From: an uncultured Saprospiraceae bacterium
GTDB lineage: Bacteria; Bacteroidota; Bacteroidia; Chitinophagales; Saprospiraceae
Length of the DNA: 64,000 nt
Assembly: GCA_937139495.1 (NCBI GenBank)
Contig: CAKZQC010000026.1
Coordinates: 124,001 to 188,000, forward strand
Direction of reading: 5' to 3'
In this document: piece by piece, positions 27,710-36,984 of the stretch
Position numbering within the stretch: position 1 is the first letter of the stretch
How the letters are laid out: each line of letters opens with the position of its first letter
Notes under the pieces: generated by a model
Databases searched by the model: none
Told to the model about the DNA's origin: nothing
The model's input: the letters and a program-made list of their open reading frames with translations, nothing else
Position numbers and translations under genes: made by a program

Positions 27710-28564
27710 TTAGCTTAGCAATCCATCTGCTAATTTGATTTGTACCAATTGCGGCTCCTTCTCAATCGTACGGAAGCTATCGGTCGTAAAAATCGTATCA
27801 AAGTATTGCGATAAGCTCTCCAACCCCTTGCTAAAAATTCCGTGACTTACTGCCAAATACAACTTGCCTGCTCCTCGCTCTTTTAGGGCTTTTGCCAATC
27901 CCATAAACGTACCACCTGCATCGCAAATGTCATCTACAATCAAGCAGTCGGCACCACCCAAATCATCTGCATAAACTTTGAATCCAGACAATTTACCTGT
28001 CTTGACATCTCTTGATTTGGAACACTCTACGACAGGCATTCCACCCAAGTGAGCCGATACTTTGTATATCTTTTTCAAGGCTCCACCATCTGGCGAAATC
28101 AATTTCAAATTAGAGCTGCCCAATTGAGCAACTACTTTTTGTATAAATTTATGATTATCAATGGCTTCACAACGATTAAGAACCGCAGGAGTGACCTCCG
28201 AATGAGCGTCATAAACAGTTACTTTATGTAGCTTTTGAGCATTGAGCAAATCGGCATATACCTTGACGGATAATGGTTCGCCTACCACCATCACTCTATC
28301 TTGTCGAGCAGCTGGAAAATAAGGAATCAAGACTTCTATTTTGGGTACACCACAACGCTGCACGGCATCTATTGCCAACAGCAACAACCCCATATCATTG
28401 AAAGAATTGACACGTTGTGTAATTTGCACGCATTCCGTATCCGAAAGGTCTGTTTTTAACTTAATGTGTGGCTCACCGCCATTAAATAAAAAGGCTTCGT
28501 AGTCGATGGTATTTTTATTGCCATACGGCAAAAAATCAGCATCTAAATGGAGTTGTTTTTTCAT
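27710..28564 (-). CDS. Ribose-phosphate pyrophosphokinase-like protein
   Basis: 284 residues, shorter than housekeeping Prs (about 310-320). It keeps PYFPAARQDR (81-90), DAH (119-121) at the catalytic His, the KSR flexible loop (183-185) and the PRPP loop VDDICDAGGT (210-219). It should pass pyrophosphate from ATP to a ribose-5-phosphate-type acceptor. As first gene of an operon with nadV it probably supplies PRPP. Its short, divergent form also fits ADP-ribose-pyrophosphate synthetases of the phage NARP1 type. Sequence alone does not decide. Confidence 0.75.
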   Translation of the reverse strand: MKKQLHLDADFLPYGNKNTIDYEAFLFNGGEPHIKLKTDLSDTECVQITQRVNSFNDMGLLLLAIDAVQRCGVPKIEVLIPYFPAARQDRVMVVGEPLSVKVYADLLNAQKLHKVTVYDAHSEVTPAVLNRCEAIDNHKFIQKVVAQLGSSNLKLISPDGGALKKIYKVSAHLGGMPVVECSKSRDVKTGKLSGFKVYADDLGGADCLIVDDICDAGGTFMGLAKALKERGAGKLYLAVSHGIFSKGLESLSQYFDTIFTTDSFRTIEKEPQLVQIKLADGLLS

Positions 28565-28605
28565 AGCTTTGCTTTTTTGTTAATACAATATAAAACTATT
28601 TCTCG

Positions 28606-28630
28606 ACTTAGTTTACTTTTTAAACTAAGT
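28606..28630. promoter_or_regulatory. Palindromic operator candidate of NAD-salvage operon
   Basis: ACTTAGTTTA and TAAACTAAGT are exact inverted repeats around CTTTT. The site ends 42 bases before the first start codon of the operon (28564). No T-run follows. Position and form fit a repressor site such as those of NrtR-type NAD regulators, although no such regulator gene is in the window. Confidence 0.5.
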
Positions 28631-28700
28631 ATTTGCAAAAAAGGTTCGCTCCTCTTGAAATAAAGGTCATTTTTTGTGCAAAATCAATACTTTAGTACTG

Positions 28701-29855
28701 CTACAGCTCCTTATCTTCTTCAAAATCAATCTCCAACTGAATGCCATATTTGTTATCCAATAGTTCTTTTTGGAGGTTGGAAGCCGTCAATCCGATGAGT
28801 CGAATACTATCAAAGTCGGCTTGATTTTCTGCCAACAAGCGTTGAGCAATCGTCTGAATTGCTTTGGGGCTTTTGATGTATTGAGCTTGTGTGAACGAAC
28901 GCGTCAACGACTGAAAATCGTGCGTTTTGAGTTTGAGCGTGATGGTTCTGCCATAATTATCTGCTTTTTGGAGCCGTTCGCAGAACTTCTCTACGATGCC
29001 GCTGAGCAGCGGCTTGATGTCTGCTAGCGTAGCGACATTCTCCGAAAGGGTACGCTCTACGCCTATCGACTTACGGACTCGATTGGGCTGTACGGGGCGG
29101 CTGTCTAGCCCTCGCACGATACTATAATAATACAAGCCTGCTTTGCCAAACTGTCGAGCCAAGTCTATTTTTTCCCACTTTTTGAGGTCATTTCCTGTAC
29201 GAATGCTTAATTGCAGCATTTTTTGAGCCGTCACTTTACCAATACCAAAGAACTTTTGTATCGGCAATTTTTCCAGAAAATCCTCGGCTTGCTGTGGGTG
29301 AATGACCGCAATACCGTTCGGCTTATTGATGTCGGAAGCTACTTTAGCAATAAACTTGCAATACGAAACCCCTGCCGAGCAAGTCAAGCCTGTTTGGGCA
29401 TATACTTTGGCTCTTATTTCGTTGGCGACCACAGTCGCCAATGGTTCATTGATTTTATTTTCGGTCACATCTAGAAAAGCTTCATCAAGCGAAAGCGGTT
29501 CTATCAAGTCGGTATATTGCTCAAAAATAGCTCTAATCTGCTTGGACACTTCGATATAGGCATCGAAGCGAGCAGGCACAAAAATCAGCTCTGGACAACG
29601 CTCCATCGCTTGGAATCCTGGCATAGCCGAACGAACCCCATACGCTCTAGCTTCGTAACTCGCTGCTGCTATCACACCACGCCTGCCCTTGCCACCTACG
29701 GCTATGGGTTTGCCTCGCAGGTTGGGATTGTCCCGCTGCTCTACCGACGCATAAAAAGCATCCATATCAATGTGAATAATTTTACGATTGGCGAGTTTGG
29801 TTGGTATCAAGTGATGCTGTTTTTTGGCATTTGTATTTGAATACAAAACTAACAA
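28701..29855 (-). CDS. dinB: DNA polymerase IV
   Basis: Up to 384 residues. Y-family palm motifs are HIDMDAFYASVEQ (28-40, Asp30 and Asp32) and SLDEAFLDV (122-130, Asp124/Glu125). The HhH region (QKFFGIGKVTAQKML) and little-finger domain follow. This is a translesion polymerase. The start is uncertain: the ATG at 29855 overlaps the terminator of the upstream gene, so a later start (TTG at 29810, or just before the RKIIHID motif) is possible. No LexA-type site is evident. Confidence 0.88.
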   Translation of the reverse strand: MLVLYSNTNAKKQHHLIPTKLANRKIIHIDMDAFYASVEQRDNPNLRGKPIAVGGKGRRGVIAAASYEARAYGVRSAMPGFQAMERCPELIFVPARFDAYIEVSKQIRAIFEQYTDLIEPLSLDEAFLDVTENKINEPLATVVANEIRAKVYAQTGLTCSAGVSYCKFIAKVASDINKPNGIAVIHPQQAEDFLEKLPIQKFFGIGKVTAQKMLQLSIRTGNDLKKWEKIDLARQFGKAGLYYYSIVRGLDSRPVQPNRVRKSIGVERTLSENVATLADIKPLLSGIVEKFCERLQKADNYGRTITLKLKTHDFQSLTRSFTQAQYIKSPKAIQTIAQRLLAENQADFDSIRLIGLTASNLQKELLDNKYGIQLEIDFEEDKEL

Positions 29856-29888
29856 AAAAAGCCCTCAGCAAGTTGCTGAAGGCTTTTT
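29853..29888 (-). terminator. Terminator of acyl-CoA dehydrogenase gene
   Basis: AAAAAGCCCTCAGCAA pairs with TTGCTGAAGGCTTTTT with one mismatch. On the minus strand it follows the acyl-CoA dehydrogenase stop by about 52 bases and ends in a T-run. It overlaps the most upstream dinB start codon. Confidence 0.8.
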
Positions 29889-29939
29889 AAAAAAATTGAA
29901 TTGACTTTGGTGAAGTCTATCGTTTGCAATTGATATGGC

Positions 29940-31730
29940 TTAATAGCAATAATCGTTTGCAGCAATCAATGGCTTAGCGATGGCTCTACGAGCATCACGC
30001 ACATTGACGTTTTTGTATTTAGCAAAACGCTTGATTCCCATCAACATCATACGCAATGGCTCGCCTTCGGCGAAAGAACACAAGGCATCTTTTGCATTTT
30101 TGCTTACTCTAGCTACTGCGTCGTTGAGCGTAAGCTCTAGCATCTGTGTAGGCACTTCTTTGTCGCCTCCGTTTGCTGCTATTTTGCGTACACGCAATAG
30201 TAGTGATTCTGCAACAAAAACATCCACCATAATATCAGCGATATTCATCGTGATTTGCTGCTCGTTTTTGAGGTTGAGTGTACCGTCCATTTGAGATTTG
30301 GCGGCAGCTCCAGCTACTAGTAGCATGATTTTTTTGAGATTTTTGACTGCGTCAATCTCTTCTCCATACGCTCCTTCTGTCTTTTCGCTAGAAGGCATAG
30401 AAGTTAATTCTTTTTGTACAGCCCAAGCTGGACCAGTAATATCAATATGACCTTTGGCAGCACGCTTGAGCGTCATTGCTACGGCTAATAGACGGTTGAT
30501 TTCGTTCGTTCCTTCAAATATTCTGTTGATACGAGCATCACGGTATTGGCGTGCAGCAGCATACTCTTCTGAGAAACCATTACCACCATGAATTTGTACC
30601 GTTTCATCTACTACATAATCTAGCATTTCCGAACCAACTACTTTCAAGATAGCACATTCTACAGCATACTCTTCTGCTGCTATTAGTTTCGCTTCTGCAT
30701 ACGTTTTGCCGTCTGCCAAAAGTGCTTGTGTTTTGTCTTGTATCAACTGAGAAGTACGGTATAGTGCCGATTCTGTTGCATACATTTTAGTCGCTTGCTC
30801 TGCTAGTTTGTACTGAATAGCACCAAAATTAGCAATAGAAGTACCAAATTGCTTACGCTCGTTGGCATAGCGCACGCCTTCTTGGAAGTTGCGTTTAGCA
30901 GCACCCAAAGCCATCAAACCTAATTTGAAACGACCTACATTCAATACATTGAAGGCAATCAAGTGACCTTTACCTACTTCGCCTAATACAGAAGAGACAG
31001 GTACTTTAGTATTCTCAAAGAATACTTGACGAGTCGAAGAACCTTTGATACCTAATTTATCCTCTTCTGCTCCTAATGTCAATCCATTGGCTCCTTTTTC
31101 GATCAAAAAGCCTGTGAATTTATCGCCATCTACTTGAGCAAATACAATAAACACATCAGCAAAGCCAGAATTGGTAATCCACATTTTCTGTCCTGTAATA
31201 ATATAATGCTTGCCATCTTCCGAAAGCATTGCTTTTGTTTTGGCTGCCAAAGCATCAGAACCTGAACTTGGCTCTGTCAAACAGTACGAAGCAACCAATT
31301 CACCAGTACACAATCCCGGTAAGTATTTTTGCTTCTGCTCTTCTGTTCCGTAATAAAAAATTGGCAACATTCCGATACCTGTATGAGCCGCTACCGAAAC
31401 AGAAAAAGTCCCTGAGCGTCCAATTTCTTCGACAATCACAGAATTAGTATTGGTGTCCATAGACATCCCACCATACTCTTCCGGAATATGCGAACCTAAC
31501 AATCCAAGCTCTCCTGCTACTTGCAGTTTTGCTTTAGTTAAGCCTTCTTTTTGTTTTTCAAGATCCATATAGACTGGCTCAATTTCGGTTTTGACGAAAT
31601 CTTGCACCATCGCGCGCACCATTTGTTGCTCTTCGTTGGTATCTTCTGGAGTAAATACGCTAGACGGATCCGATTCTTTGACTAAGAATTCACTTCCCTT
31701 CAGCACCTCATTTTTGATAACTTCTGACAT
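29940..31730 (-). CDS. Acyl-CoA dehydrogenase
   Basis: 596 residues, the long form usual in Bacteroidota. It catalyses FAD-dependent alpha,beta-oxidation of acyl-CoA. Visible signatures are YCLTEPSSGSDA, the FAD-contact segment ERKQFGTSIANFGAIQYKLA, and IHGGNGFSEEY with the downstream arginine-rich ARQYRDARINRIFEGTNEI. The C-terminal 180 residues form an extra helical domain as in VLCAD/ACAD9-type proteins. It is monocistronic, with its own terminator. Substrate length is not predictable. Confidence 0.87.
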   Translation of the reverse strand: MSEVIKNEVLKGSEFLVKESDPSSVFTPEDTNEEQQMVRAMVQDFVKTEIEPVYMDLEKQKEGLTKAKLQVAGELGLLGSHIPEEYGGMSMDTNTNSVIVEEIGRSGTFSVSVAAHTGIGMLPIFYYGTEEQKQKYLPGLCTGELVASYCLTEPSSGSDALAAKTKAMLSEDGKHYIITGQKMWITNSGFADVFIVFAQVDGDKFTGFLIEKGANGLTLGAEEDKLGIKGSSTRQVFFENTKVPVSSVLGEVGKGHLIAFNVLNVGRFKLGLMALGAAKRNFQEGVRYANERKQFGTSIANFGAIQYKLAEQATKMYATESALYRTSQLIQDKTQALLADGKTYAEAKLIAAEEYAVECAILKVVGSEMLDYVVDETVQIHGGNGFSEEYAAARQYRDARINRIFEGTNEINRLLAVAMTLKRAAKGHIDITGPAWAVQKELTSMPSSEKTEGAYGEEIDAVKNLKKIMLLVAGAAAKSQMDGTLNLKNEQQITMNIADIMVDVFVAESLLLRVRKIAANGGDKEVPTQMLELTLNDAVARVSKNAKDALCSFAEGEPLRMMLMGIKRFAKYKNVNVRDARRAIAKPLIAANDYCY

Positions 31731-31810
31731 AGTATTTTATAATTTTATTTTTTTGATAGTAATACTAAACTATACCAATCGAAATAGTTTAATTAAGTGT
31801 TCTAAACCTA

Positions 31811-31849
31811 AGAAAGAGATTTTGGGCTAATTGTCCAAAATCTCTTTCT
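31811..31849. repeat. 15-bp perfect inverted repeat upstream of acyl-CoA dehydrogenase gene
   Basis: AGAAAGAGATTTTGG and CCAAAATCTCTTTCT flank a nine-base loop. It lies 80 bases before the acyl-CoA dehydrogenase start and lacks a T-run on either strand. An operator or leader hairpin is possible. Confidence 0.45.
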
Positions 31850-31911
31850 CCTACACTTAACAGCACTGCTGTAATATAGTTCGCCTGCTAATATAATGAA
31901 TTAATTGCATT

Positions 31912-31960
31912 CTGCAAAAAAAATGCCTTCTGAATCGTTGGTGGACGATGCAGAAGGCAT
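31912..31960 (-). terminator. Terminator of ECF sigma factor gene
   Basis: ATGCCTTCTG / CAGAAGGCAT with an inner ATCGT/ACGAT stem. On the minus strand it is followed by a long T-run. It lies 110 bases after the sigma gene stop. Confidence 0.85.
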
Positions 31961-32069
31961 ACCTTATATTGCTAGTAGATTCGCTATGCCGAAGCATGGC
32001 GGTGTACTGGTATTCTTTTTTTTCTGTAAGTAATCCTACGCTAATGATTACATTCCTGTATAAGCCTAC

Positions 32070-32657
32070 TTATTGCAAACTGATATGGTGTTCGCTTATC
32101 ATTTTGCGAATATTGATGAGTGCATAACGCATTCTGCCCAAGGCAGTATTAATACTAACGCCAGTCAATTCGGCTATTTCTTTGAAACTCAATTCGGCAT
32201 AATGACGGAGCAAGATAACTTCTTTTTGTTCGGCGGGTAGGGACTCGACGAGCTGACGTACTTTTTGGTACGTTTGGTTCTTGATAATATGTTTTTCTTG
32301 GTTGTCGTCGGACGTAGAGAGGATATTGAAAATATCAAAATCATCGTTTGGCGTGACTACTTTGCGGCGCTTGTTCTTTCTGAAATAATCTACACATAGA
32401 TTATAGGAGATGCGCAATGCCCATTGTATAAACTTGCCTTCTTCGTTATATTTACCAGAGCGGAACGTATCAATTATCTTGATAAACGTCTCTTGGAATA
32501 TATCATTTGCCAGATCAGTATCCTTGACAAACATATAAATAGAGGTATAAATACGATTTTTGTGGCGATTCAGTAGGGTCTGAAATGCGCGCTCATTACC
32601 ACGCAGGTACGTGCGGATGAGGTCTTTGTCTGAACAAGACTTTTTACTACTTTGCAT
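32070..32657 (-). CDS. ECF-type RNA polymerase sigma factor
   Basis: 195 residues. Region 2 (about 20-95) includes NDIFQETFIKIIDTF and WALRISYNLCVDYFRKNKR. Region 4 (about 130-190) includes LPAEQKEVILLRHYAELSFKEIA and the helix-turn-helix GVSINTALGRMRYAL. No anti-sigma gene adjoins it, so its control is unclear. The upstream 450-bp spacer is shared with uvrA, which is transcribed the other way. Confidence 0.85.
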   Translation of the reverse strand: MQSSKKSCSDKDLIRTYLRGNERAFQTLLNRHKNRIYTSIYMFVKDTDLANDIFQETFIKIIDTFRSGKYNEEGKFIQWALRISYNLCVDYFRKNKRRKVVTPNDDFDIFNILSTSDDNQEKHIIKNQTYQKVRQLVESLPAEQKEVILLRHYAELSFKEIAELTGVSINTALGRMRYALINIRKMISEHHISLQ

Positions 32658-33107
32658 AATATTAGGATTTACTTACTTACTTGACAAGTTATTACTAGCA
32701 TACCACTACGCAGGACACAACTCCCACAAGGGGGCTGCTATACCACAACTTATCTTTGAAAAAAAAAATGCTTAGGGAGTAAAAGTTTGGACAATAGGCT
32801 TTTGTTTTTTTTGTTAATTATTTTTTTTTGGATTAAAGCTGCTGTTTCTAATCAAGAACCTTGTATTTTTGTTGAGTTCTTAAGAACAGTGATGCTTTTG
32901 CTACTTAATTTTTATTAAGGTAGTCTTAAAATTATTGCCCTTGGGCAATCAAGAAAAGACAAAGATAGTAAAATTCAGAAAGAATTTAATATTTTATTTC
33001 TCCTTAATGGCTAAAGCAAAACATTTGTTTGCTCGTAGAGCTGTTTTTCTTCACTTTATTTTTTAGGTAAAACTAAATTACGCTTTTTGTTATAATAAGG
33101 TTACGCA
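32658..33107. other. 450-bp divergent spacer, sigma factor / uvrA
   Basis: AT-rich with several T-runs. A small palindrome ATTGCCCTTGGGCAAT lies at 32934-32949. I see no ORF and no clear -7 box for uvrA. Confidence 0.4.
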
Positions 33108-35888
33108 ATGACTAAAAAAAAATCAATCTTCATAAAAGGGGCTCGTGGCAATAATCTACAAAATGTAGACGTTTCTATACCATACAATCAACTGATTGTA
33201 GTCACTGGGGTTTCTGGTTCTGGCAAATCTTCTCTCACAATGGATACCCTATATGCAGAGGGTCAACGCCGTTATGTAGAGAGTCTTTCTTCGTATGCAA
33301 GACAATTCTTGATGCGCATGAAAAAACCAGATGTTGATACCATTCAGGGACTTTGTCCAGCCATAGCGATAGAACAAAAAGTAGGCACCAAAAACGCCCG
33401 TTCTACTGTAGGAACACTCACCGAAATTTATGACTATCTGCGAATTATGTTTGCCCGTATTGGCAAGACCTATTCGCCTATATCTAATCAAGAAGTCAAA
33501 AAGCATACCATAACAGATGTTGTCGATTATATAAAATCGCTAGAAGAAGGAAAAAAACTGTTATTGCTCACTCCTATCCGCCTGTACGAGACCCAAGAAT
33601 TGACCAAATACTTGGAGGTATTGCTACAAAAAGGCTACACCAGACTGCTTGTAGATGGAAAAATGACCAAAGTAGAGGAACTCACCGAACGTGCCGACGA
33701 AATCGAAAAACCCAACGAACAAATTCAATTGCTGATTGATCGTTTTGTGGTCAAAAAAGACGACGAAGATAACGATAAACGGATTGCAGATTCGACTCAA
33801 ATTGCTTTTCAGGAAGGTTATGGCATTGCTATCATTCAGGATACGGAAGGCAACAGCGTAGAATTTAACAATAAATTTGAACTCGATGGTATTTTGTTTG
33901 AAGAGCCATCGCCACAACTCTTCAATTTTAACAGCTCCTTTGGTGCTTGCCCCTCTTGCGAGGGCTACGGCAAGGTAATGGGTATTGACGATGATAAAGT
34001 AATACCAGACAAAAGTAAATCTATTTTTGAAGAAGCCATCGTCTGTTGGAGAGGACAGAAAATAGGTCGCTGGAGACAAGATTTTTTGAATGTTGCCCAC
34101 AAGTACGAATTTCCAGTACATAAGCCGTACAAGGAATTGACACAAGAACAAAAAGATTTGTTGTGGAATGGTAGTGACGACTTTGGCGGTATCAACCAAT
34201 TCTTTGAAGAGCTAGAAGCCAAGTCTTATAAAATACAAAATAGAGTATTATTAGCTCGCTATCGTGGCAAAACAAACTGTAGTACCTGCAATGGTTCGAG
34301 ATTGCGCAAAGAGGCATTGTATGTCTTGATTGACAACAAGAGTATAGCGGACTTAATTGACACGCCTATTGATACCTTACGAGACTTTTTTAATACGATT
34401 CAAATCTCCGATTTGGATTATGAAATTGCACGACGTTTGATTTTGGAAATCTCCATGCGTTTGGATTTTATGCTCGATGTAGGGCTCAATTATTTGACGA
34501 TCAATCGAGTTTCTTCTACCCTTTCGGGTGGCGAAATTCAGCGAATCCACTTGACTCGTACCTTGGGTAGCAATCTAACCAGTTCACTTTATATACTTGA
34601 TGAGCCGAGTATTGGGCTACACCCAAAAGATACCACTCGATTGGTCAATGTACTCAAAGCACTCCGTGACTTGGGCAATACGGTCGTGGTCGTAGAGCAT
34701 GAAGAAGATATTATTGCCAATGCAGACTACTTGATAGATGTAGGTCCTGCTGCTGGTGTACACGGTGGGCATATTGTTTATGCGGGTCCTTATGAGAATA
34801 TACACAAGGACGCTGCTGATAGCTTGACTGCCAAGTATATGAGTGGCGAAATGAAAATAGAAGTTCCTACTCACAGACGTACGTTCACCAAAAGTCTATT
34901 GCTAAAAGGTGCCAGACAACACAACTTGCAAGATATAGACGTTACGTTTCCGCTCAATGTATTTAGCGTCATCACGGGCGTATCGGGTAGCGGAAAAACG
35001 ACCTTGGTCAAAAAAATATTGTATCCGCTGATGATGATTCGCATGGGCGAAGCAACAAAAGAAAAACCAGGCGCGCACGATAGCCTAGAAGGTGATTGGA
35101 GAGCTATCCACAAGGTGGAAATGGTCAGCCAAAAACCTATTGGTAAATCTTCGCGCTCCAATCCTGTGACCTATGTCAAGGCTTATGATAGTATTCGCAA
35201 GCTCTTTTCGCAGCAGCAAGCTTCCAAAATCAAGGGTTTCAAACCCAAACATTTTTCATTCAATGTGGAAGGTGGGCGTTGCGAAAACTGCAAAGGCGAT
35301 GGCGAAGTAGTGGTGAGTATGCAGTTTTTGGCAGATGTTCGTTTGACTTGTGAAGAGTGCAACGGTTTCCGCTTCAAAAAAGAGGTACTCGATGTAGAGT
35401 ACAATGGCAAAAATATCTATCAAGTATTGGCACTTTCGGTAGAAGAAGCCTTAGAATTTTTTGTAGATAACGACGATATTATCAGTAAAATTAAGCCGCT
35501 GAATGATGTTGGCTTGGGCTATATTGCCTTGGGGCAACCTTCTAGCACGCTGAGTGGTGGAGAGGCACAGCGGGTCAAACTCGCTTCGTTTTTGGTACAT
35601 GAGACGTCTAAAGATAAGGTGCTGTTCATCTTCGATGAACCGACTACTGGACTGCATTTCCATGACATCAAAAAGCTACTAGATGCTTTCAATGCACTGG
35701 TAGAAGTAGGACATACCGTCATTGTCATCGAACATAATATGGACGTGATCAAATCGGCAGATTATGTGATTGATTTGGGTCCTGAAGGGGGTATCAATGG
35801 TGGTCGCCTCCTTTACGAAGGGACACCCGAAGGGTTGACCGAAGTAGCGGAGTCGTACACGGGGCAATACCTCAAAGAAAAATTATAA
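33108..35888 (+). CDS. uvrA: Excinuclease ABC subunit A
   Basis: 926 residues, near the standard length. There are two ABC modules. The first Walker A is GVSGSGKSS (34-42) and its signature is STLSGGEIQRI. The second has GVSGSGKTT, with signature STLSGGEAQRVKLA and Walker B LFIFDEPTTGL. Zinc sites CPSCEGYG and CENCKGDG with CEECNG are present. It detects DNA lesions and loads UvrB. It is transcribed towards the tRNA gene 70 bases downstream. Confidence 0.93.
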   Translation: MTKKKSIFIKGARGNNLQNVDVSIPYNQLIVVTGVSGSGKSSLTMDTLYAEGQRRYVESLSSYARQFLMRMKKPDVDTIQGLCPAIAIEQKVGTKNARSTVGTLTEIYDYLRIMFARIGKTYSPISNQEVKKHTITDVVDYIKSLEEGKKLLLLTPIRLYETQELTKYLEVLLQKGYTRLLVDGKMTKVEELTERADEIEKPNEQIQLLIDRFVVKKDDEDNDKRIADSTQIAFQEGYGIAIIQDTEGNSVEFNNKFELDGILFEEPSPQLFNFNSSFGACPSCEGYGKVMGIDDDKVIPDKSKSIFEEAIVCWRGQKIGRWRQDFLNVAHKYEFPVHKPYKELTQEQKDLLWNGSDDFGGINQFFEELEAKSYKIQNRVLLARYRGKTNCSTCNGSRLRKEALYVLIDNKSIADLIDTPIDTLRDFFNTIQISDLDYEIARRLILEISMRLDFMLDVGLNYLTINRVSSTLSGGEIQRIHLTRTLGSNLTSSLYILDEPSIGLHPKDTTRLVNVLKALRDLGNTVVVVEHEEDIIANADYLIDVGPAAGVHGGHIVYAGPYENIHKDAADSLTAKYMSGEMKIEVPTHRRTFTKSLLLKGARQHNLQDIDVTFPLNVFSVITGVSGSGKTTLVKKILYPLMMIRMGEATKEKPGAHDSLEGDWRAIHKVEMVSQKPIGKSSRSNPVTYVKAYDSIRKLFSQQQASKIKGFKPKHFSFNVEGGRCENCKGDGEVVVSMQFLADVRLTCEECNGFRFKKEVLDVEYNGKNIYQVLALSVEEALEFFVDNDDIISKIKPLNDVGLGYIALGQPSSTLSGGEAQRVKLASFLVHETSKDKVLFIFDEPTTGLHFHDIKKLLDAFNALVEVGHTVIVIEHNMDVIKSADYVIDLGPEGGINGGRLLYEGTPEGLTEVAESYTGQYLKEKL

Positions 35889-35897
35889 GCTGCTTAA

Positions 35898-35928
35898 TTG
35901 GAGTTTCTATAAAAATAGTTTACATTTG
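35898..35928 (+). promoter_or_regulatory. Bacteroidota promoter of tRNA-Pro
   Basis: TTG at 35898-35900, a 20-base spacer, then TACATTTG at 35921-35928 matches the TTG-N19-21-TAnnTTTG consensus closely. The tRNA begins 30 bases downstream. Confidence 0.75.
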
Positions 35929-35957
35929 CCTTGCTGCACGAATAAGTGCCGCAAAAT

Positions 35958-36030
35958 CGGGATGTAGCTCAGTTGGTAGAGTACACGTCTGGGGGGCGTG
36001 AAGTCGCTGGTTCAAGTCCAGTCATCCCGA
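35958..36030 (+). tRNA. tRNA-Pro (anticodon GGG)
   Basis: A 73-base cloverleaf. The acceptor CGGGATG pairs with CATCCCG. The anticodon stem CACGT/GCGTG (one G-T pair) holds the loop CTGGGGG with anticodon GGG. The T arm is CTGG-TTCAAGT-CCAG, and the discriminator is A. CCA is not encoded. It marks the left edge of the defence island, but no integrase or repeat of its 3' end is visible. Confidence 0.92.
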
Positions 36031-36042
36031 CATTCGATAGAC

Positions 36043-36079
36043 AAAGGGTTTCAGCTAATCAGCTGAAACCCTTTTTTTT
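36043..36079 (+). terminator. Terminator of tRNA-Pro
   Basis: AAAGGGTTTCAGCT / AGCTGAAACCCTTT is a perfect 14-pair stem with an AATC loop, followed by more T. Confidence 0.9.
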
Positions 36080-36133
36080 GTCTGGTTAAAACATAGTTTG
36101 AACAATTGGGTGTTTTGCTCTGGCTAGTTTGGG

Positions 36134-36841
36134 CTAAATGATCGCTTTTTTGCCTTCCAGATGATATTTGAAGTACAAACAATCCTCACTATTGATTATT
36201 TCCTGTTGATATGCTTTAGGCTGAGCAAACAAACTATCCCCCCAATTATATAGCCGCCAATGAAAAATATTATCGCTCTTTTGCTTATAGGAAGCTAAGC
36301 GTTCTCTTTTTTGCTTTATGATCAAATGTTTCTTAGTGGGCTTACCTCTATAGGTTTTTCTATAGCTACTCTCTTCTAGTTGCTCTAGTTCTTTTTGGGT
36401 TTTCCAATATCGTTCATTCCAATAGTTGTATTTACTGTAGCATTGAGAAGGATAATAGATTTTTTGTTGATGGGCGGCTCTATGTTTGAATTTAATAGAG
36501 GAGTGTGACTTGTACAAAATACGGCATCTTTTACCACTTACAGGACATACAAAATACAAAACCTCTCCTTGTCCCAAATTGCTCTTTACAGCCGTTAAAT
36601 ACACTCTATAGGATTGTTTATTGGTAGTATCTGTTTGATGGTTATGTATCACATAATTTAGCTCTATATAGCTCTCTTTGGAGGTATGACAAGTCTTAAT
36701 AGAAATCTTAGAACCATCTGTCCAAGAAATAGTACCTTCTATCTTTGCCCCCTTCTGTATCAATCCTCCTTTTATTAGATTCCTCAATTCTAGTCTTAGA
36801 GCATCACTTGTATAATTACAGTCTGTTGTATTCCTTCCCAT
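36134..36841 (-). CDS. Unknown protein with zinc-like Cys motif
   Basis: 235 residues. The N-terminal part is beta-rich (GTISWTDGSKISIK). The central YFVCPVSGKRCRILY has two cysteines in a C-P-x4-C arrangement, followed by FKHRAAHQQKIYYPSQC and a basic Tyr/Lys-rich helical tail. I know this pattern only from uncharacterised proteins of accessory regions. It is the distal gene of the first restriction locus, but a terminator lies between it and hsdR. It shares a 22-bp upstream sequence with hsdM at 45.7 kb. Confidence 0.5.
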   Translation of the reverse strand: MGRNTTDCNYTSDALRLELRNLIKGGLIQKGAKIEGTISWTDGSKISIKTCHTSKESYIELNYVIHNHQTDTTNKQSYRVYLTAVKSNLGQGEVLYFVCPVSGKRCRILYKSHSSIKFKHRAAHQQKIYYPSQCYSKYNYWNERYWKTQKELEQLEESSYRKTYRGKPTKKHLIIKQKRERLASYKQKSDNIFHWRLYNWGDSLFAQPKAYQQEIINSEDCLYFKYHLEGKKAII

Positions 36842-36863
36842 TGAGTAGTATATTTTGATTTGA

Positions 36864-36886
36864 TATAACCTAAATCCTTAGAGATA
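36864..36886 (-). promoter_or_regulatory. Upstream element shared with hsdM
   Basis: On the minus strand TATCTCTAAGGATTTAGGTT ends about 23 bases before the start at 36841. Nearly the same sequence lies 24 bases before hsdM at 45670-45692. It could be a common promoter or leader element. Confidence 0.4.
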
Positions 36887-36941
36887 GACTTCTATTATCA
36901 AACGTACTAGAGTTGCTTATCGTTTCATACTTACAGGCATA

Positions 36942-36977
36942 AAAAAAGAGTAACTATCTATTTTGATGGTTACTCTC
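36942..36977 (-). terminator. Terminator of hsdR, locus 1
   Basis: AGAGTAACTATC pairs with GATGGTTACTCT (one G-T) and is followed on the minus strand by seven T. It lies 8 bases after the hsdR stop. Confidence 0.8.
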
Positions 36978-36984
36978 TCTATAA

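Noticed and set aside
33624..34199. 191-codon open frame on the minus strand
   Set aside because: It lies wholly inside uvrA on the opposite strand and has no recognisable protein features.
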